59,595 bases of DNA. Source: Russula earlei. Its lineage: Eukaryota; Basidiomycota; Agaricomycetes; Russulales; Russulaceae. The stretch is taken from the NCBI GenBank assembly GCA_025769875.1, contig JAGFNK010000330.1:1-59595 (forward strand). Direction: 5' to 3'. This document shows, piece after piece, positions 11,345 to 24,300 of the stretch (the first letter of the stretch is position 1; the number at the start of each line of letters is the position of its first letter). Made by a program: the position numbers and the translations under genes. Below the pieces are notes generated by a model. That model saw only the letters and a list, made by a program, of their open reading frames with translations, was not told the origin of the DNA and ran no database searches.

Positions 11345-12238
11345 TGTCATGAACCATTCTCCGGAGAGGGCCCTTGAAGGACCCTTCCTTATAGGAGGAA
11401 ACCCAGCCTCTATGGTGTCACCCTGTTCACACGAGCAAAGGGGTGAGTAGAGGTGTCCACAATATCGCACGTGCATTGTTGCGCGAGCGATTCTCGGCAT
11501 GATCGACATACAGCAAGCCCCACTTATTGGCAACCCTTCTAACAATAAAGGACAGTATTAGGGCCCTTCTAGGGACCCTTTAGGACGACTCTAGGTGCTC
11601 TGCAATGGGTACTAACCTAGTATCAAAGGACTCTACAACATGTTATTAGACCAACTCTAATAACTATAGAATGAACTATAAAGCAATACTAAGGACCTTA
11701 ATAGGAGTATTAGGGTCGACTCTAAGGACCCTAATAGAGCTATATAAGGGCCTTATAAGATAACACTATTCCCTAACCAAACTACAAGTGCTCAAATGAC
11801 CGGCCCTAAACTAACTAACAGAAAATGAATCAGGTGCTCACACATGTACTAGAACAGCAAACACGTGGACAATGAAGCTCTTACTCATCAGGAAAGCTTT
11901 CTTACTCAGCAGCTTACTGAGCATGACTGAGCATGCTCAGTAAGCGCACTCCGACTTCTTACTCAGCACACTATTGTGCTTGATAACAAGGTTATGACTT
12001 GTTCTCTATTTAGCAATCCTCTTGTAGTATATAAGCGCTCAATAAAGTAGCAGACAGTCCTCAGACTGTCCATTTGTTTACAGCACTCTCTATCCCTGGG
12101 ATACTCCTTTAAGGACTGTCCCCTTGTGACTATCCTGGCCTCCTCTCTGTGTGATTGTTCAACTCTCACAGTGACAGTACCTCTCTGGTATCTGTTACTA
12201 CTCTGGACTCTACTCCTTGCCCATGCCATCTTGGACGT
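11345..12238 (+). mobile_element. R2 LTR (copy d), 3' truncated by R1
   Basis: It begins TGTCATGAACCATTC and runs for 894 bp, including TATATAAG near 12030, AATAAA close by and the R2 hairpin at about 12053-12070. Its last ~70 bp are missing where the R1 copy at 12239 begins. The flank GACGT before R1 is not repeated on the other side. Confidence 0.75.
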
Positions 12239-13071
12239 TGTCAAGACACGTACTGCTGATCACTAAGGACTCAGGAGCAGGTGGGCAAGGGTCGGAACAG
12301 ATGGTACGCGGCAAAGGCGGCGTTGAACAAAAGGACGAGCCAAACGACGAGGAGGTACCAGACGGGGACTGGTAGGTGTTGCAAGAGACAGAGGTGAAGG
12401 CTAGAGGCCAGTGTAGCGAAGGGCTTTAAACAAGGCGGTCGTTAAAGAGTACCTTGGAGGCGAGGGGAATCTTTAGACTGAGCGGTCGCAGGGGAGTACC
12501 CAGGAAGATGAGAGTATCACAAATGGACAGTCTGACGACTGCCATGCTTCATTGGGGCTTATATACAGTGTACAGGGTCGATTACAAAGAACTGAGACTA
12601 CTTCTAGACTCTTTGGTACCATCCAATAGGACTACAGAGGCATAAACTTGCTTGTGTCAAGTTTCAGGCTTACTGAGCGCATTACTGATCATTGTGGAGC
12701 GATGACATCATTATGATAGTCACTGTGGAGGCGCTTAGTGAGCCTATGAGGTCACTGTGGAGTCACTCAGTCAGCCATGATGTCATTGGAGCCTTGATGA
12801 CATCAGATGATTTATGCAACAGTTCCTAAGAGTTTGTGACCGCTGTTTCGGGTCCTTGGTGGCTGGGTGGCCATGTGGCTGCCACGCGATGATTACCCAA
12901 TTAGGAAATCGGGTGCCTGGTCGTGTTATAGTGCTTTGCAATAGGCATATCTTGTACCGCAGGAGGGATAGCCCAGTAAAATGGAAGGGAGTCGGTAATG
13001 CAAAGTGAGAGAGGTCTCTCTTGAGTAAAATAGGACAATCTACAGCCATGACCTGGCCTTGGTTCGTAACA
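12239..13071 (-). mobile_element. R1 LTR (copy b)
   Basis: This 833-bp minus-oriented copy runs in plus from TGTCAAGACACG to GGTTCGTAACA. The left flank is R2 (GACGT) and the right flank is copia gag (CCACA). The different flanks and lack of a duplication point to recombination between two insertions. Confidence 0.8.
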
Positions 13072-13180
13072 CCACAGTCCAACGGACATAAGGTAGGCTT
13101 TCATAGCCTTTGACCAAATACCATAGTTAGCGCCATCAAGGATGGGGGACAACAGGGGCAGAGGGTTGAGATGACAACAT
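13072..13180 (-). mobile_element. Ty1/copia gag N-terminal fragment
   Basis: The minus strand reads LSPILDGANYGIWSKAMKAY followed by LMSVGLW. This is the hallmark N-terminus of copia-type gag (LxGxNYxxWxxxMxxYLxxxGLW). Only this segment is recognisable; the rest of the element is replaced by the R1 LTR. Upstream minus sequence to about 13390 may be its leader, but frames are broken. Confidence 0.7.
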
Positions 13181-13732
13181 AATAGCTGTTAGAAAGGGGC
13201 TTAGAGGTCATCAGTAAGAGTATTGTATTTAAACAAGCCGACATAGTCTCCCCATAGGGTAGACTAGCTCGCCGCAGCATGCAGGCTTCAGGGATGCTTC
13301 GCCATTGTTGCAGCCAATGAAGGCGCATGGCTTGCAGGGCCCATAACCTGTTGCGCAGCATAGAGCACAGCTAACAGGCCAAGCAACCCACCTTAGAGGT
13401 TGTGCTAATGCTCAAGTGATATTGGGGTGTAGAGCGATGTGTATACTCATCTACATGTATGGTATTTATACCTCTATGACCCAGGGCTGTTCCTAAGTCC
13501 AAAAGAGGTAACTACAGGTGTCCACTATATCACGCACTCAGTGACGCGTGATGTGGAAACATTCTAGACGCAGCATAAGGCTGCATCTTGTGATAGATAG
13601 CGTAGTATGCATAACCCTATTGCCATAAGCGCATATACTAAAGTTCTGTCTAACACATAACATCTATGAGCGGATCTTGAACCTTGTATGAAGGTCTTCA
13701 CCTTCTTTGATCTGTTCAGGTTCCGGTTCAAC
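13181..13732. other. Unassigned repeat-like sequence
   Basis: This covers the possible copia leader region and a further ~340 bp of mixed composition. No open frame of recognisable content is seen on either strand. A small pair of GACGCAGC/GCTGCATC-like words near 13568 is not convincing as structure. Confidence 0.35.
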
Positions 13733-13999
13733 ATACACTCTGCTTGATTGACTTGAGCTCATCACAAGGGACCTTTGTGTTCCTCTTCCTCCTCTGCTTC
13801 TCTCTCATTGTCCTCCTCTTCTGTGTAACCAGAAGATCAACTCTGTCTGCAGATTAGTCATTATTTGACTTGATCTTGAGACACTAAACCCTTGAACTGG
13901 TCTCTTTGAGCCATCCCCCATTGAACCATTGAACCAAGTCCAGGGACTTGGCCCCACTGAACTTTGAGCTAATGCTCCAACAGCCACAATGCCATAACA
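13733..13999 (+). mobile_element. R3 LTR 3' fragment (copy c)
   Basis: It matches the last ~270 bp of R3, from the ACTCTGCTTGA block to the terminal GCCATAACA. The 5' part is missing, so no target duplication can be tested. Confidence 0.7.
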
Positions 14000-14318
14000 G
14001 TAAGACTACTTACATGTTGATGTGCTCCCAAAGTTTGAAGCCAATCAATGTGCTAGAACATTCAGAATAGCATTCTGAAGTGGGGGTAGAAGTCAACACC
14101 AAGGATTCCCATGGGTGGCCAAGATTGTTGATTTTCTCTGTTTGGCAGTCATGTCACTAAAAATATTCATAGCATAACAACAACACACTCTAAAATTATG
14201 GCTGTCTTATTGCATCATCCTAAGATATTTGTTTACCCTCCTAACCCATCAAAACATTCAAAATATGTTCTCAGCTCACATAAAGTGTTGCATTGGTTTA
14301 GGTGGCCAACTACCTGCC
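14000..14318. other. Spacer holding no recognised feature
   Basis: About 320 bp of AT-rich sequence between an R3 fragment and an R4 LTR. I see no gene, repeat boundary or RNA structure in it. Confidence 0.4.
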
Positions 14319-15898
14319 TGTTAAGGCTCCAAAGTGCCTTAAATAAGATCAATGGTCATGTCTATAAATGCATCCTACCAATGCAGATATGCTTGAGTCA
14401 AGCAAGCAATACTCATGGAGGGGAAGGAGTGTTATGTCCTTCAAGAGTATGGCAACAAGATGAGAGGGGCTCTGCAGTTGGGGTAGGAGTCAACTGTTTG
14501 GGATTGGCAAACTAAGTCAAGCTTAAGGCTTGACTACTACAAACTGGGGGCTTTATATAACCCTCAGGGATAAGGTTCTCACTACTGTAAGTACTGGTCG
14601 GTGCTATAGTAGCAAGGACAGCTCATAGAAGCAATAGTTGTCATGAACCATTTCCCAGAGAGGGCCCTTGAAGGACCCTTCCTTATTAGAGGAAACCCAG
14701 CCTCTATGATGCCACCCTGTTCACATGACCAAAAGGGGTGAGTAGAGGTGTCCACAATATCACACACGCATTGTCATGCAATTGATTCTAGGCACAATTG
14801 ACATACAGTAAGCCCTACTTAGTAGCAACCCTTCTAGCATTAAAAGACAATATTAAAGGCTCTTAAAGACCCTTTAAGATGACCTCAAGTGCCCTACATT
14901 GGACACTAATCAAGATACTATAGGCCCTAGAATGCATTATTAGACTAACTCTAATAACCTTAGAACGAACTATAAGGCAATACTAAGGACCTTATTAGGG
15001 TCAACTCTAGGGACTCTAATAGAATTGTATAAGGGGCCTTATAGGCAACACTACTCCACTGACAAATACCCCAAGTCCCCAAATGACCAGCCCTAAACTA
15101 ACTAACAGTAAATGAATCAGATGCTTTGCACATGCACTAAGCAGTGAACACATGGACACTAAAAGCCCTTACTCATCATTATGGGCCTTCTTACTCAGCA
15201 GCTTACTGAGCATGACTGAGCATGCTCACTAAGCATGCTCCAACTTCTTACTCATCTGTCAATTGTACTTGATAACAAGGTTATGACTTGTTCCCTATTT
15301 AGCAGTTCCCTTGTAGTATATAAGCACTCAATAAAGTAGCAGACAGTCTTCAGACAGTCCATTTGATTTGTGGCACTCTATTACCAAGGGAACTCCTTTG
15401 TGACCACCCCATCTAGTACACTCTGGCCCTCTCCTTCTGTGACCACCTTTCACAGCCAGTACTAGTTCCCCTCTGGTACTTACTACTCATTTGGACTGTA
15501 CTCTTGGCCAACTTCATTCTCAAACTCAGTTGACTTGTCTCCAAGCTCCTGTCTCACTCTTGAACTGGATTGTTCAACAGTGAGTCCTGACAATAGTTGC
15601 TTCTGATATAAATGATCTTGGTACTGGAAGCATTAGTTGCTTCCATAGTAGCAATCTCAGTGTCATAAGTACTTTCTTAATCAGGAAACAATGTACATAG
15701 CAGTACAAGAACCTCTGGAACAGAAGCAATGCAATTCATTGCTTCTGTATTGCTTCAACAGAAATATATGATCAATGTGTTCCAAATGCAATATCAAGGA
15801 ACATAAATAGTCAAGATCTGATGCACACGTGATGCAAACAATGCAGTCCATAGTTCAGGTGTTCTGGCATCTTCCAGACCCCAAACCACTCAGTAACA
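14319..15898. mobile_element. R4 LTR (copy b) with a nested R2 solo LTR
   Basis: It begins TGTTAAGGCTCC and ends CTCAGTAACA. Its 5-bp duplication CTGCC is perfect (14314-14318 and 15899-15903). Removing the nested R2 copy and its duplication leaves about 620 bp, shorter than copy a because a middle segment is absent. This is a two-level nest in which both insertions keep intact duplications. Confidence 0.82.
14639..15592 (+). mobile_element. Solo LTR, family R2 (copy c)
   Basis: This 954-bp plus-oriented copy runs from TGTCATGAACC to GAGTCCTGACA. It has the perfect duplication ATAGT (14634-14638 and 15593-15597). TATATAAG, AATAAA and the R2 hairpin lie near 15320-15360. Confidence 0.88.
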
Positions 15899-16336
15899 CT
15901 GCCCTGATACAGTAGTTTTCCCTGATGGTGCTCCAAATGCAGTATGAAAGAACATAAATGATCAGGATCTGATGCATGCATGATGGTGACAATCCAGTCC
16001 ATTGTTTGGGCATCCAGCAACTTCCAGACCCCAAACCACTATGTAACAACAATTCATGGCAACAGTGGAAAGAAAAAGTGAGAAAGTGGCATGGCATAGG
16101 GCAAGGGTGCAAGGCAGGAGAGGGAAAGGAGTCATAATAAAATGAGGAAACATACAGAATACACAGCCACAGCCAGCAGGAATCCTCCCTTACACTGAGG
16201 TGGATGACAATGATGTGAGGTCACAGCAACACTTAATTCCAAAAACCTCCAAAAGACTGCTCTGCCTGTAGACTCTAGTGACCTCTGAAACTCCAAAGTC
16301 AAAATCAGTCAAAATCCATTGCTGTATGGGGCCTAA
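15899..16336. other. R4 end fragment and spacer
   Basis: About 15,935-16,048 repeats the terminal ~110 bp of R4 in the same orientation (ending CTATGTAACA), so the full R4 copy apparently inserted beside or into an older R4. The rest, up to the MITE, shows nothing I can name. Confidence 0.5.
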
Positions 16337-16890
16337 GGCCCCTTTTACCAACCAAGAATTCTTGAATCTTGAACTTGAACTTGGATTTCGGGATTTTCCG
16401 GGAGTGACAGGTGTGACAGGTGTGATGTAAGTGATATGATGTATATAATAAATTAATATGCATTTTTTTTTGTTGTCATTTGCATATTCACATATATGGG
16501 GTTACACATGATGTGTCAGCGTCAAACTCGGTGTTGAGCAGTCCAACTCGAGCTCAACATCTGGGTGCTTGCAGCCCCATTTTCACCAGAGTTGCACATA
16601 CAAAATTTGCACAAAGATGTGCACCCACACATTGGTGACACATATTCTGCCTTAATGACATGCTTGCAATACCCCACTTGGAAGGAGTGGAAGGAAGGGT
16701 CAGAAAAAATATTTTACATATCACATGTAAACCCAGCAAATCACACCGGAAAATAACTCATATTTGAAATGGACTCATATTAGTTTATTATGTCACTTAC
16801 ATCACACCTGTCATTCCTGTCACTCCCGGAAAATCCCAAAATCCAAGTTCAAGTTCAAGATTCAAGAATTCTCGGTTGGTAAAAGGGGCC
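16337..16890. mobile_element. MITE with long terminal inverted repeats and TAA duplication
   Basis: The 554-bp element starts GGCCCCTTTTACCAACC and ends with its reverse complement. The inverted repeats extend roughly 105 bp with only a few mismatches. It is flanked by TAA on both sides (16334-16336 and 16891-16893). The 3-bp TAA/TTA duplication and GGCC terminus suggest PIF/Harbinger affinity; that class assignment is inference. The interior has no transposase frame, so it is non-autonomous. Confidence 0.8.
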
Positions 16891-17177
16891 TAATATATTA
16901 TTACTCTATGCTTACAGACCACCTGTGCAACATCAATCCATTATAAGGTGGCCCTAAGTAATATCGCAACTTGAGATATGTCCTCAAGCTCGCTCGTCAT
17001 CCCAAATTCATGTAGTGACTTGGCAGTATGGGGTTAGGCTCACATCATTCACACACTGCCAGGGCTGCACATGCACTATGAGATTCTTTACATACACTCT
17101 TTGAAAAGCCAAGGAAATTCGAGGCCATGCGAAAGCCGTTTATCCAGCCATGTTACTACACACATGGACACATTACC

Positions 17178-19826
<2,649 letters not shown>

Positions 19827-20591
19827 GTGCTTGATGGCAGTGCGTTGTTACGAGGCACCGCACGATGAAAGAAAAGTAAACGCGGGGTAGATATCGTTCC
19901 TGGCAATAATTCGGCACCCCGTTAGTCGTGGTCGCGAAGAGATGATGGTTGACGGTTTGTTTGGTTCTCAGCTACCCCCCAAAAAAACACGGCAATCTCC
20001 GGTTTCTCCGTTTCACCTTTGCAGGATGCGACAAAGCCCTTCTGAGTTTTCATCGAAAGTAAAATATTAATCGAAGTGGAAGAAAATACAGCCGGACTCG
20101 GTTGTGAGGGAGGGGAACGAGATGACCCATATATTCAATTTCCTTCGTTATGGTAATTGTTGCACGATGGTGCAGTGGCTGTAACGGCCCCAAGGTGGGA
20201 ATGCGAGGTTGATGTTCAGCTCAGCGGACTCACGTGCCTGCGCGCTGAGTTCAAGGCTGTCCCCTCCGGAAAACTTTGGTGTCCATCATCCCTCGCAGTG
20301 TAAGCTGTGGCTGGATTTGGAATAATCAGCCCTTGCCTAGCCAGGGAAGCGATTCCGCAGCTAGCAGGACTCACCGAGTTAGTCTTAGGAGACCAGGGCA
20401 TGTCGTCTGTCGTGCAGGTGCGCCGTGTCCCTCGTAGACCTTTTATTTTACCCTTTCTTTTTGCGTGCGTTTGGTTTCGGTTTGGTCGGGTTCCAACGCC
20501 GCCCTTGATCACCTGGCTCTCGATTTGTCACCTCTCAGCCTGCGGCGTCGCATTCACCCCGCTGTCGGTGCCTCAGCTCGACCCGACCGCT
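19827..20591. promoter_or_regulatory. Divergent intergenic region, prp4 / conserved protein
   Basis: 765 bp separate the two start codons. It has a C run at about 19976 followed by AAAAAAA, and a pyrimidine-rich stretch (TTTTATTTTACCCTTTCTTT) about 140 bp before the plus-strand start. A frame at 20307-20591 is open but has no family features and probably is leader sequence. No tRNA or repeat is visible. Confidence 0.4.
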
Positions 20592-21415
20592 ATGACATCA
20601 AACATCACCCAGTTTCACCCACTCAGCGAGCGGCAAGAGCGACGTCTAATCGACTACCTGGACACGAAATATCTCGAAATTCGTCATGAGTACAGTAGGC
20701 GGTCAGCATCTAGTGACGTTGCTTCCGTACGATCACCTTCGTTGATGACCGGCCCAGACACCAACCCGGGTCCAACCTCCCTACTCTTGGAGCCTACCTT
20801 CTAGTGACACGACCTTTGCTCACAGTAACATTGCAGGTCCCACCTATTGCCCAGTCCGGGATGCTGCGGACCTCGCTTTTATTGCGCCTCACGGGAACCG
20901 TGATGGAGGACGTCTTCGGGTATTCCCCTCACGATACAGATCTGACCCTACTTCTCGAGTGGCTAGACATCCTCGATCGGGGATGGCTTACCGTACTGTC
21001 CAGGAGTGTATGGGACCCAGCGAGAGGCGAGGGGTTAGAGGTACCAGAAAAATCCCTGGATAAATGCCCTCCTCCTACCCAAACGGACAATACACGAATA
21101 CACAGTTTATTAATCACGGGGATCAGCGCGTTGGACAACTGGATGAAAGAAAACGGGGTTGATGAAGACAAAATCCGTGACATGCGGGACCTTGGTTACC
21201 AGATTCATCTCGACGAGTTGTTTCACCGGACGCTTACCAGGTTGCACGAGCTTCAACAAGACAACGACGACGACGAGGAAGAGTTGTTGGCACGTCTACC
21301 AAGTTGGAGCCCTGCAGAGGAGAATCTAGACGTAGATGCACAGATGGATGGGGAAAGGGCTGCTATGGACGGCAGTAATGAAGACATGAGGGAAAGATTG
21401 TACGACCATACATAG
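20592..21415 (+). CDS. Conserved fungal protein of unknown function
   Basis: Two exons, 20592-20689 and 20758-21415, joined across a 68-nt GT-AG intron, give 251 residues. The join is needed to continue from EIRHE into LPTLGAYLLVTRPLLTVTLQ, a block I associate with conserved basidiomycete proteins. It goes on MLRTSLLLRLTG, then DLTLLLEWLDILDRGWLTVL and a C-terminal acidic stretch (QDNDDDEEELLARLP). No transmembrane segment, signal peptide or catalytic motif is seen. I do not know its role. The next gene on the other strand ends 54 bp downstream (21469). Confidence 0.7.
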
Positions 21416-21468
21416 TGAATTTCGGAGGAGTGTGTGTAAACCATACAACCAGGAAGCTCAGAATTCTT

Positions 21469-21844
21469 CTAACGCTTTCTTTGTGCACGGCGACTGTCAG
21501 CTGTCAGACAACAATGAGTCTCTACAGATGAGAGGGTGTAGGCAGGCTTGCATACCAGCAGACCTGGCCTTCTTCGGTGCACCCTTCCCTCTGTTCTTTT
21601 TGTCCGCTACGTCTTGTATCCGTCGTTCCTCGTATTCGTCGACTAGATGCAACCCTCGGAACTCCGTGTTGATAGAAGAGATGGACAGCTGGTTCGGATA
21701 ATATTCGATCATTGCAGGACCGCGAAGGCGGCGTCTGAGATATTTGGCCCCGGTGCGCTGGGACGTTGGGTTGTACGAAGTTTGGAAGATGATACTTCGG
21801 AGACGTGTTAACGCAGCGAGTGGGGAGGGCGCAACCGCGGCCAT
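21469..21844 (-). CDS. RSM27: Mitochondrial small-subunit ribosomal protein mS33 (Rsm27)
   Basis: Exon 1 is 21844-21556 and exon 2 is 21500-21469, with a 55-nt intron (GTATGC...CTGACAG), giving 106 residues. Recognisable features are FQTSYNPTSQRTGAKYLRRR, LRGPAMIEYYP and a basic C-terminus. The intron makes the end read KKARSAADSRRAQRKR, matching the basic tail of the family. Without it the frame runs into an unrelated tail, so the spliced model is preferred. The start is the ATG giving MAAVAPSPLAAL; an ATG 63 nt upstream is in frame but its leader is not family-like. The product is a component of the mitoribosome small subunit. Confidence 0.85.
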
Positions 21845-21966
21845 ATTGTATAGAAAGGCGATCAAGGTCAAGAAAATGAATGAATGAACTTTTCCCGAAT
21901 GCATCACGTGGTACCTTCGACTTTCTCCCTCTCCTCCCTCCTAACTGTGACTGTTTACCGTTTCTT
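21845..21966. promoter_or_regulatory. Divergent promoter between two mitochondrial genes
   Basis: Only 122 bp separate the start codons of mS33 (minus) and SUV3 (plus). Any promoter must therefore be shared or overlapping. No clear TATA box; a TC-rich tract (CTCCCTCTCCTCCCTCC) lies near 21925-21941. Confidence 0.5.
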
Positions 21967-24300
21967 ATGCAGAGACACCACTTTCGTCCACTCTCACCCA
22001 GGCTCGAACGACTTGTACCTCGGACTCACAAAAAATCTCTCCCCAATTATTCTACCAGCGTAATTCCACGATTTCCATCCATCCCCAAGCCATCCACTTC
22101 ACCTGATACGTCTTCGCCTGGCAATGAGGAGGCCAAAGTACTTACACAGGTATTCCGGCGCGAGGCTCCAACCTGGGCAACAAAGGTCGGAGTAAGACAA
22201 CGTCTTCTCCGCTTTGGTATTCCACAACATGAATTGCCCGGACTGTTAACCACCTTTGCCCATGATGTTCAGCGCGGCAAAACTCTCAGGGTTGGAGAGA
22301 ACACTTCGGCCCAGCTGACACGGCTATCAAATGACATCAATTCTTCTTCAAAAAGGCTTGCCATCGATCAAGTCCTCACATCTTTTCTGTACAATTGGGC
22401 TACGGACCCCCGTCACAAGAAAACCGTGCACGGCGTAATCTCTAATGACACTTTGGACCGAATGACCCGACTACGCGCCGCGGTTGATTTCACGCGCATC
22501 GCGGATGGTTTTCCACTCGCTCGTGGGATGCGTCGTAAAGTCATTCTCCATGTTGGACCAACCAACAGCGGCAAAACCCACACGGCTCTACGGACCCTTG
22601 CCTCGGCACGCGTAGGGGCATATGGAGGGCCCCTTCGCCTTCTCGCGCACGAAATTTATGAACGGCTTAACACTGGCCAAATTGTCCCTCTAGGCATAGA
22701 AACAGCCGATAATTATGAAGCGGACGAGACCTCCAATCTTGACGTGCAAGGGCCCGGAACCCCTCGTGCTGTACTCAAGCACGGAAATGCACTCTTTGCT
22801 CGACCCTGCAGTTTGCTCACGGGCGACGAAAGGCGCATTATAGAAGGCGCGACATTGTATAGTTGCACCGTCGAGATGCTGTCGTTGGACAAACGTTACG
22901 ACGTTGTCGTCATTGACGAGATTCAGATGATCGCCGACTCGCAGCGTGGGCAGGCATGGACAGCTGCCTTCTTAGGAACCGCGGCGGATGAACTGCATTT
23001 ATGCGGCGAGGAGCGTGCAGTCCCAATCGTCGAGGCGCTTTCCGAGATCACTGGTGATGAGCTTATCATCAACCGTTACCAGCGTTTGTCGCCACTCGAA
23101 GTTGCATCTCGAAGTCTTGAGCGCGACTTGACCCGAATCCGGAGAGGTGACTGTGTCGTCACGTTTTCACGGTCCAACATTTTCAACTTGAAAAGGGATA
23201 TCGAGGAAAAAACCGGTCTCCGTTGCGCCGTCGTGTATGGTAGGCTGCCACCAGAGATTCGCGCAGAGCAAGCAGCACTATTCAATGATCCTGATAGTGG
23301 ATTTGACGTCTTGATCGCGAGCGATGCCATCGGAATGGGCCTTAATCTGTAAGTGGTCTTCACCGTTTGTTTCTGCATTTCATTAATTAACACATCAAAA
23401 AGCAAAATTCGACGTGTAGTTTTCGAGACGATGAGTAAATGGGACGGGTGGATGGAAGTTCCCCTGGAGGTCTCCCAAGTTAAACAGATTGCTGGCCGTG
23501 CGGGTCGCTATGGTATGGGAACGGAAGGCGGCGTAGTCACCACACTGGAGCCGTCAGACCTTCCACTTCTCAAGGCTGCGATGGACACAAAACCAGAATC
23601 GCTTCGTCATGCGCGTGTCGGTTTTATCTCAACCACGATCATGGATATCTTCGAGGCACTTCCACCCGGCTCGACTGCGACGACTGTGCGCGATGCACTC
23701 CTTTTCTGTTCAGCACTTCCACCGAGTATGGCTGTGATGAATCCGAGCACAAAGGAGGCAGAGATTGTGCGATATATCGACGCCTTTAGTCAGGACCTAA
23801 CGTTCGCGGAGCGTACCTTGATGCTCCAATGTCCCTTCCCCTCGATGGACGATCAATGTAAAACGATCATAGGTCAAGTGCTTAACACTTACCAAAACAA
23901 GCTCTCCGTGGACCTGCGCAAAATCCTACTTGATAGCGGCTTGCTAGCCACTCTAGAGCAAGTTCTCGCATCAAGGCAGACCAAGAAGATACTCCAAAAT
24001 CCGAGGCAGGATCTCGCCAGTCTCGAGACATTACACAGTGTGCTGACCGTATATGCCTGGCTCTCACTGCGCAACAGTATCGCATTTTATGCATACGACC
24101 TAGCAGTTGCGCTAAAAAAGGCTACACAAGATGCGATGGTCTATTGTCTTCGAAGCTTCAGCACACAGAGCTTCCTTTGGCGCTCCAATCGAACCTTGGG
24201 CCTTGGGACACCTCTACTATATCGGCAATCAACATCGCGAGCGAGTATATTGTGCCTCTACCTGTCAATTTTCTCTGACGGACACTTACACAGAAAATGA
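21967..24300 (+). CDS. SUV3: Mitochondrial ATP-dependent RNA helicase SUV3
   Basis: Exons 21967-23348 and 23403-24300, joined across a 54-nt intron (GTAAGT...AG), give 759 residues. Walker A is GPTNSGKT (from residue 197) and the DExH box is DEIQ (from 317), followed by SDAIGMGLNL and QIAGRAGRYG (near 489) of helicase domain 2. The N-terminus MQRHHFRPLSPRLERLV is basic and hydroxylated, consistent with mitochondrial import. SUV3 unwinds RNA for the mitochondrial degradosome and turnover of introns. The last ~50 residues after DAMVYCLRSFST are not family-like, so the real end may use another intron. An in-frame ATG at 21880 exists but would start 36 bp from the mS33 start. Confidence 0.92.

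Noticed and set aside
12901..13152. An 83-codon minus frame as a gene
   Set aside because: It joins copia gag N-terminus to R1 LTR translation.
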